Origin: Aurantiochytrium sp. KH105
Lineage: Eukaryota; Sar; Bigyra; Thraustochytrida; Thraustochytriidae
Direction: 5' to 3'
DNA: 64,000 nt
Assembly (NCBI GenBank): GCA_003116975.1
Contig: BGKB01000080.1
Span: forward strand, 1 to 64,000
Within the stretch, counting starts at the first letter, position 1. Every line of letters starts with the position of its first letter. The notes under the pieces were generated by a model. It made no database searches, was not told where the DNA came from, and worked only from the letters and a program-made list of their open reading frames with translations. The position numbers and the translations under genes are program-made. Shown piece by piece: positions 60,317 to 64,000 of this stretch.

Positions 60317-63166
60317 ATGCAGCTGCGGCGCCAAACGCAGTGGCGGGCACCCAAGATGGCGGCCCTCATGATGGCGCTCGTGGCGAGCGCCATCTTGGCT
60401 TCCCCGGCGTATGCGAGCAGCGACAAGCTCAACACGCTCCTCATCATTATCGACGACTTCCGACCCGAAATTGCCACCTACGGGTCCTCCGAGGTCGAAA
60501 CGCCAAACATGGATGCCTTCGCCGAAGAAGCAGTCGTCTTTGAACGCGTATACCCACAGCAGGCCCTCTGCGGCCCGTCGCGCCTCTCCATGCTGACCGG
60601 ACGCAGCACAAACACGCTCGGATACTTTCAACATCTCGATCGAGAGACCGAGCTGGACCTCCTCGAAGAGAATAGCGACTTTGTTTCGTACTTTGGCGAC
60701 AACGGATTCTACACACAGGGCACCAGTAAGGTCACCCACTTCATCACCAACAACCAGTACATCTTTGACGGCTATCGACAACAAGCTACAGAGCTCGATG
60801 AGGAAAGCTGCGGAACCCAAGCCATCTGCCCGGTTGACAAAGAATCAGACCTCACAGATTACTACGGAGCGACCTTCGCCATCGACCGCATCAAGCGATT
60901 TACAAAGCAAAAGAAGCAATGGTTCTTTGTACTCGGCATCCGACGCCCGCACCTTACCTGGCGCATGCCCACGTCGATTTATGAAAAACACTCAGCCTCA
61001 CAGACGTCCATCGTGAGCTCGTCACTGAAATCAAAACCCCAGGATGCGCCCTGGCAAGCCCACGCGCTCATGTGCTACGATCTCTTGGACTCCGACGAGG
61101 TCGCCGCCGAGGACTTCGTTGACGAGAATGATAATGTCATCTCCAACGACCTTGCTCGCACGATTCGCGCGGGATACTTTGGCTCCGTCGAGTGGGTCGA
61201 CGACCTTGTTGGTCGCGTGCTTGACGTTGTCGACTACAACAACACACTCATCATCATCACCTCGGATCACGGCTGGAGTCTGGGCGAACATGGCGCCTGG
61301 TGCAAGAGCTCGCTCTACGATATTGCCCTCCGCGTGCCGCTTATGATTCGCGACCCAAGATCCACCCGCACACCTGGCACACGCGAGATGCGCATCGTCA
61401 GCCATCTCGACTTTTTCCCCACCTTTGCAGAGCTTGCGGACATTCCCGTGTCCAAGGCTCAAACCGACAAGTTCGAACTCGAAGGCAACAGCTTTGCCGA
61501 TGCCCTCCGTCCCAACGTCATCACCCCGGATGATGTAGCAGAGGTCATCGAGCGCGTCGACTCTCGTGCTGGACGCGACTGGTCGTACCCGCTGCACTCT
61601 GCCTTTTCGGCAAACCCGGTCTGTGCAGACGAATACCAGCTCTCGGCGCGCGGCATCACCGAGACGCAGCAGGGTAGCCTGCCCTGTCGCATCTGTGTCT
61701 GGAAGAGCTCGGGCGAAGAGGTTGGATGTGGGAGGTGCGCCGCTGACGAGAGCAAGTGTTCAATATCGCTTCGCGAAATTCATTTTATGGGCTACTCCAT
61801 GCGCATCAAGGGGTACAGGTACACCGAGTGGCGCTACTTTGACAATGATAGCATCATTGGAGATTGGACTGACGCAGGCCTCGATGCCACCGAGCTGTAC
61901 GAGCATGACGACTCCCAAGGCGGCTCTCTCGGCGACGAGACAGACAACCTCGCTGTCTCCGCTTCGAGCAAGTATGCCTCGGACATTGCCGACTATTCCG
62001 CAATGTTGCGAGCCTACTTTCTCCGATGTGATGCTTCCTCCTCGCTCACTGCAATTGGTCTTGCAGACTCGGACATGGACGCCGAGTCTTGCGCAGCAAT
62101 TGGCGATCACTGCATTTACATTGGGGACGCTTGCCGCAGCCGCAGTTTCTGCGACTTTTCCGGCAGCGACGCCGAAGAACTTTGTCTCGAGCGCCAGAAC
62201 GACGATGATGCAGCTTGCACCTGGGACGAAGAGAGCTCGGAGTGCCTCATTGCTGAAGACGCGCGCACTCGAACGATCAACGTGCCAACCATGGCCCCGA
62301 CAGGTTTTCCCACGAAAAGCCCCACGCTGACACCGACGGGAGCACCGACTGAACGCCCAACAAGATTCCCCACGAAGAGTCCGACAACGCCCATTCCGAC
62401 AGAGGCGCCCACTATGGCCCCAACATTCGGGCCAACGTCGTACTCGAGCTTTTGCAACATGGTGCACTTGACGAACTGGTGGGAAGAGCATGACTCTGCC
62501 TCTTCGTGCATCGAGTCGCAAATTGCAAAGACAGCTGCTGCTTCGGCACTCGAGGCAGCCTGCGCCGCCGTGAGCCCAGACCTCGACGAGGACCCGGTTC
62601 CCAAGAACACCAAAAAGTATTGGCGTTGGAAGAAAAAGTACGGCCGTCAATGTCTTGCTATCGCCGGCTGCCAGTACTTTGAACCGCTGCAAAAATGTGT
62701 CATGAACACGTGCCACAACCGTAATGACAAGTCGTGCAACATTCAAGACACGGGCGGTCGATGTGTGTGGTACAAGAGAAAGAACAAGGTTCGCGGTGGC
62801 GACTCCAACTACATGGTTGGGTGTTTCATGAATCCGTGCCTCCTCATGTCTGATCTCGGTGCCGAAGATCAGTGCACCGATGCTTCGGATAAAAAGTACA
62901 CGTGCACCGCCTGCGAGCGCTTTGAGACCTGCCAGATCGAGGACACATTTAAGACGTCCTCGGATTGCCTGCCGTGCACAGACACAGCCGAGTGCTACGC
63001 GGATAACGACACTGCGCAAACGTGTTTTTCCTCGCTTTCCGATCCGGCCTCGTGCGGATGGAGAAAGAGAAGCGGAAAGTACTGGGCGTGCAACAAGTGC
63101 GAGCTCAAGTCTTGCCCCAATGCGAACAACGTGCTGTCCAAGGTGACAAAGTGCGACACGTCTTGA
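60317..63166 (+). CDS. Secreted sulfatase (iduronate-2-sulfatase-like) with PT linker and Cys-rich tail
   Basis: A 949-residue secreted enzyme of the alkaline-phosphatase/sulfatase superfamily, hydrolysing sulfate esters, probably of a sulfated polysaccharide. A hydrophobic signal peptide spans about 14-33 (likely cut after ASPAYA). Metal-binding Asp46-Asp47 lie in IIIDDFRP. The formylglycine site is CGPSRLSMLTGR, with Cys85 as the residue to be oxidised. A SDHGWSLGEHG block follows, with the Lys-containing segment after it, as in iduronate-2-sulfatase. From about 655 to 712 comes a Pro-Thr linker of repeated PTxAPTxxPTKSPT, then about 235 residues rich in cysteine without a recognised domain, perhaps cell-wall or glycan binding. 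The ATG at 60317 is followed by a second at codon 14, directly at the hydrophobic core; either could be used. It converges with the fragment at the right edge. Confidence 0.93.
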   Translation: MQLRRQTQWRAPKMAALMMALVASAILASPAYASSDKLNTLLIIIDDFRPEIATYGSSEVETPNMDAFAEEAVVFERVYPQQALCGPSRLSMLTGRSTNTLGYFQHLDRETELDLLEENSDFVSYFGDNGFYTQGTSKVTHFITNNQYIFDGYRQQATELDEESCGTQAICPVDKESDLTDYYGATFAIDRIKRFTKQKKQWFFVLGIRRPHLTWRMPTSIYEKHSASQTSIVSSSLKSKPQDAPWQAHALMCYDLLDSDEVAAEDFVDENDNVISNDLARTIRAGYFGSVEWVDDLVGRVLDVVDYNNTLIIITSDHGWSLGEHGAWCKSSLYDIALRVPLMIRDPRSTRTPGTREMRIVSHLDFFPTFAELADIPVSKAQTDKFELEGNSFADALRPNVITPDDVAEVIERVDSRAGRDWSYPLHSAFSANPVCADEYQLSARGITETQQGSLPCRICVWKSSGEEVGCGRCAADESKCSISLREIHFMGYSMRIKGYRYTEWRYFDNDSIIGDWTDAGLDATELYEHDDSQGGSLGDETDNLAVSASSKYASDIADYSAMLRAYFLRCDASSSLTAIGLADSDMDAESCAAIGDHCIYIGDACRSRSFCDFSGSDAEELCLERQNDDDAACTWDEESSECLIAEDARTRTINVPTMAPTGFPTKSPTLTPTGAPTERPTRFPTKSPTTPIPTEAPTMAPTFGPTSYSSFCNMVHLTNWWEEHDSASSCIESQIAKTAAASALEAACAAVSPDLDEDPVPKNTKKYWRWKKKYGRQCLAIAGCQYFEPLQKCVMNTCHNRNDKSCNIQDTGGRCVWYKRKNKVRGGDSNYMVGCFMNPCLLMSDLGAEDQCTDASDKKYTCTACERFETCQIEDTFKTSSDCLPCTDTAECYADNDTAQTCFSSLSDPASCGWRKRSGKYWACNKCELKSCPNANNVLSKVTKCDTS
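60353..60401 (+). other. 11-bp inverted repeat in the signal-peptide coding region of the sulfatase
   Basis: CCAAGATGGCG and its exact complement CGCCATCTTGG are separated by about 26 bases, spanning the second ATG (codon 14). In mRNA this could form a hairpin around that start. It might also be chance, as Met-Ala and Ala-Ile-Leu codons supply the words. Confidence 0.4.
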
Positions 63167-63875
63167 CAAAACGCAACAAAGGTGTCATCCAATACTGCAC
63201 GGCCTCGACTGTGCCTGCCCGCAGTGCCCGCACTTGCCGGGGCCTTGCTCTTTGGGAGAGCGGGGCCTTGCGCGTGGTGAGGAAGAATGCAGGTTTGTTA
63301 GGGTTAGCAGAGAACGTGCAGAAAGAGACGGTGGCTTTTTTCGCTTTCGGGTCAAACAAGCGAAACGAACTTATTGTGAAGAAAAAAGAAAGTGTTTTGA
63401 ATTTTCCAAGAATCTTCCTTCTTGCTCGGGTCAAAAAAATCGAAGGCAACACAGAAAAGAGTCAAGGCTTACGGATGAGCACAAGCAAGGCCCCCAACCA
63501 ATCGTCACAAAGCAGCGTCCGTCGTCACGAGCACAGCCTCCTGTCTTTCCTGCTTCTTTCAAGAGAATAGCTTGCCAGAAACTTTCTTGGTGCAAAAGCC
63601 AAGATCTTTTCTCTTTGCAAGAGAATCTGTATTGACTCAACTTCTTCAAAAGACCATTGTCTTCCTCATGTGAAAGAGATGTTGTTTTTTCTTTTTCGTT
63701 CGTTGCATATACTCAGAATTGACACAAACTCAATGATGAATTAAAGAAAGGCCCTGGGCTCTTAGCGCTTTGACGGAGCGCTTTGCATTTGATACAGCCA
63801 TAGACAGAATGGTGCTTTTGAACGAACGGCTCGCGTGAGCCCGAGGCCCCAAGTTCTGTTTGCACGTACGTAACA
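63167..63875. other. Convergent 3' region, sulfatase / right-edge gene
   Basis: 709 bp, more AT-rich after 63330; no gene is recognised. Frames up to 182 codons occur on the + strand but overlap the end of the sulfatase gene and have no domain. Confidence 0.5.
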
Positions 63876-64000
63876 TTACTCCTCAGGCTCCCAATCAAAA
63901 TGAAGAAAGAGAATGGCGCCAGGAACCGGCTTGTGATCGAGATCGAAAATCTGCACGCGGCGATATCCTGTCTGCAACCCCCAGAGAGGAATAGATGCCC
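63876..64000 (-). CDS. 3' end of a probable phosphoinositide-specific phospholipase C (partial)
   Basis: Only the last 40 codons and the stop are inside the window; the gene continues past the right edge. The fragment reads IPLWGLQTGYRRVQIFD, then PVPGAILFLHFDWEPEE and stop. This fits the end of the C-terminal C2 domain of PI-PLC enzymes (typical pattern: IPxxxLxxGYRHVxLxxxxGxxxxxATLFVxI). Such enzymes cleave PIP2 to IP3 and diacylglycerol at membranes. With so little sequence another C2-domain protein is possible. Confidence 0.55.
   Translation of the reverse strand, partial: ASIPLWGLQTGYRRVQIFDLDHKPVPGAILFLHFDWEPEE

Overview
The window looks like nuclear DNA of a GC-rich, compact-gene eukaryotic protist, most likely a thraustochytrid-type stramenopile (Labyrinthulea). 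Long genes run uninterrupted for up to 12.4 kb and only one intron can be documented. The secreted sulfatase carries a Pro-Thr linker of the kind common in stramenopile secreted proteins. The arginine genes include a fungal-like NAGK-NAT-AGPR fusion, and intergenic DNA is full of 4- and 5-nucleotide microsatellites. The taxonomic call is inference from gene content; no rRNA, tRNA or organellar marker was found.

Layout. 0-8 kb: an alkaline ceramidase (+) converges on a PTEN-like/C2/RING-H2 protein (-, one intron splitting the RING finger). 8-20 kb: one uninterrupted 4130-codon BEACH-WD40 gene of the WDFY3/SPIRRIG type (+), ending 103 bp from a convergent proteasome assembly chaperone 3 gene (-). 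22-27 kb: an intact piggyBac-derived protein that has lost catalytic residues (+), then an RPAP2/Rtr1-type RNA polymerase II CTD phosphatase (+). 27.7-30.4 kb: the arginine-pathway fusion NAGK-NAT-AGPR (-). 34-38 kb: a USP20/33-like deubiquitinase (-) divergent from mitochondrial ribosomal protein bS6 (+). 38.5-49 kb: three minus-strand genes, namely an unrecognised basic protein, a jacalin-domain protein carrying about 27 copies of an unfamiliar short repeat, and a mitochondrial-type glutamine-dependent carbamoyl-phosphate synthase. 54-57.5 kb: a protein built of 14 alternating units that resemble the two tubulin-binding repeats of stathmin, repeated seven times (-). 60.3-63.2 kb: a secreted iduronate-2-sulfatase-like enzyme (+). 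The last 125 bp hold the 3' end of a probable phospholipase C gene (-).

Functional links. NAGK-NAT-AGPR and carbamoyl-phosphate synthase both feed arginine synthesis; both have a mitochondrial-looking N-terminus and both show very strong codon bias (long codon-aligned antisense reading frames mark the absence of TTA, CTA and TCA codons). Several genes belong to ubiquitin/proteasome biology (RING-H2 protein, USP, PAC3), but nothing suggests an operon or a functional cluster.

The best candidates for something undescribed are the seven-fold stathmin-like protein, the jacalin plus SIxRLLLxG-repeat protein, and the pseudo-PTEN/C2/RING-H2 architecture. About 40% of the window is intergenic, notably 30.4-34.0 kb and 49.1-54.0 kb, and is dominated by simple repeats and a few recurring GC-rich words. 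No virus-derived or LTR element was recognised.
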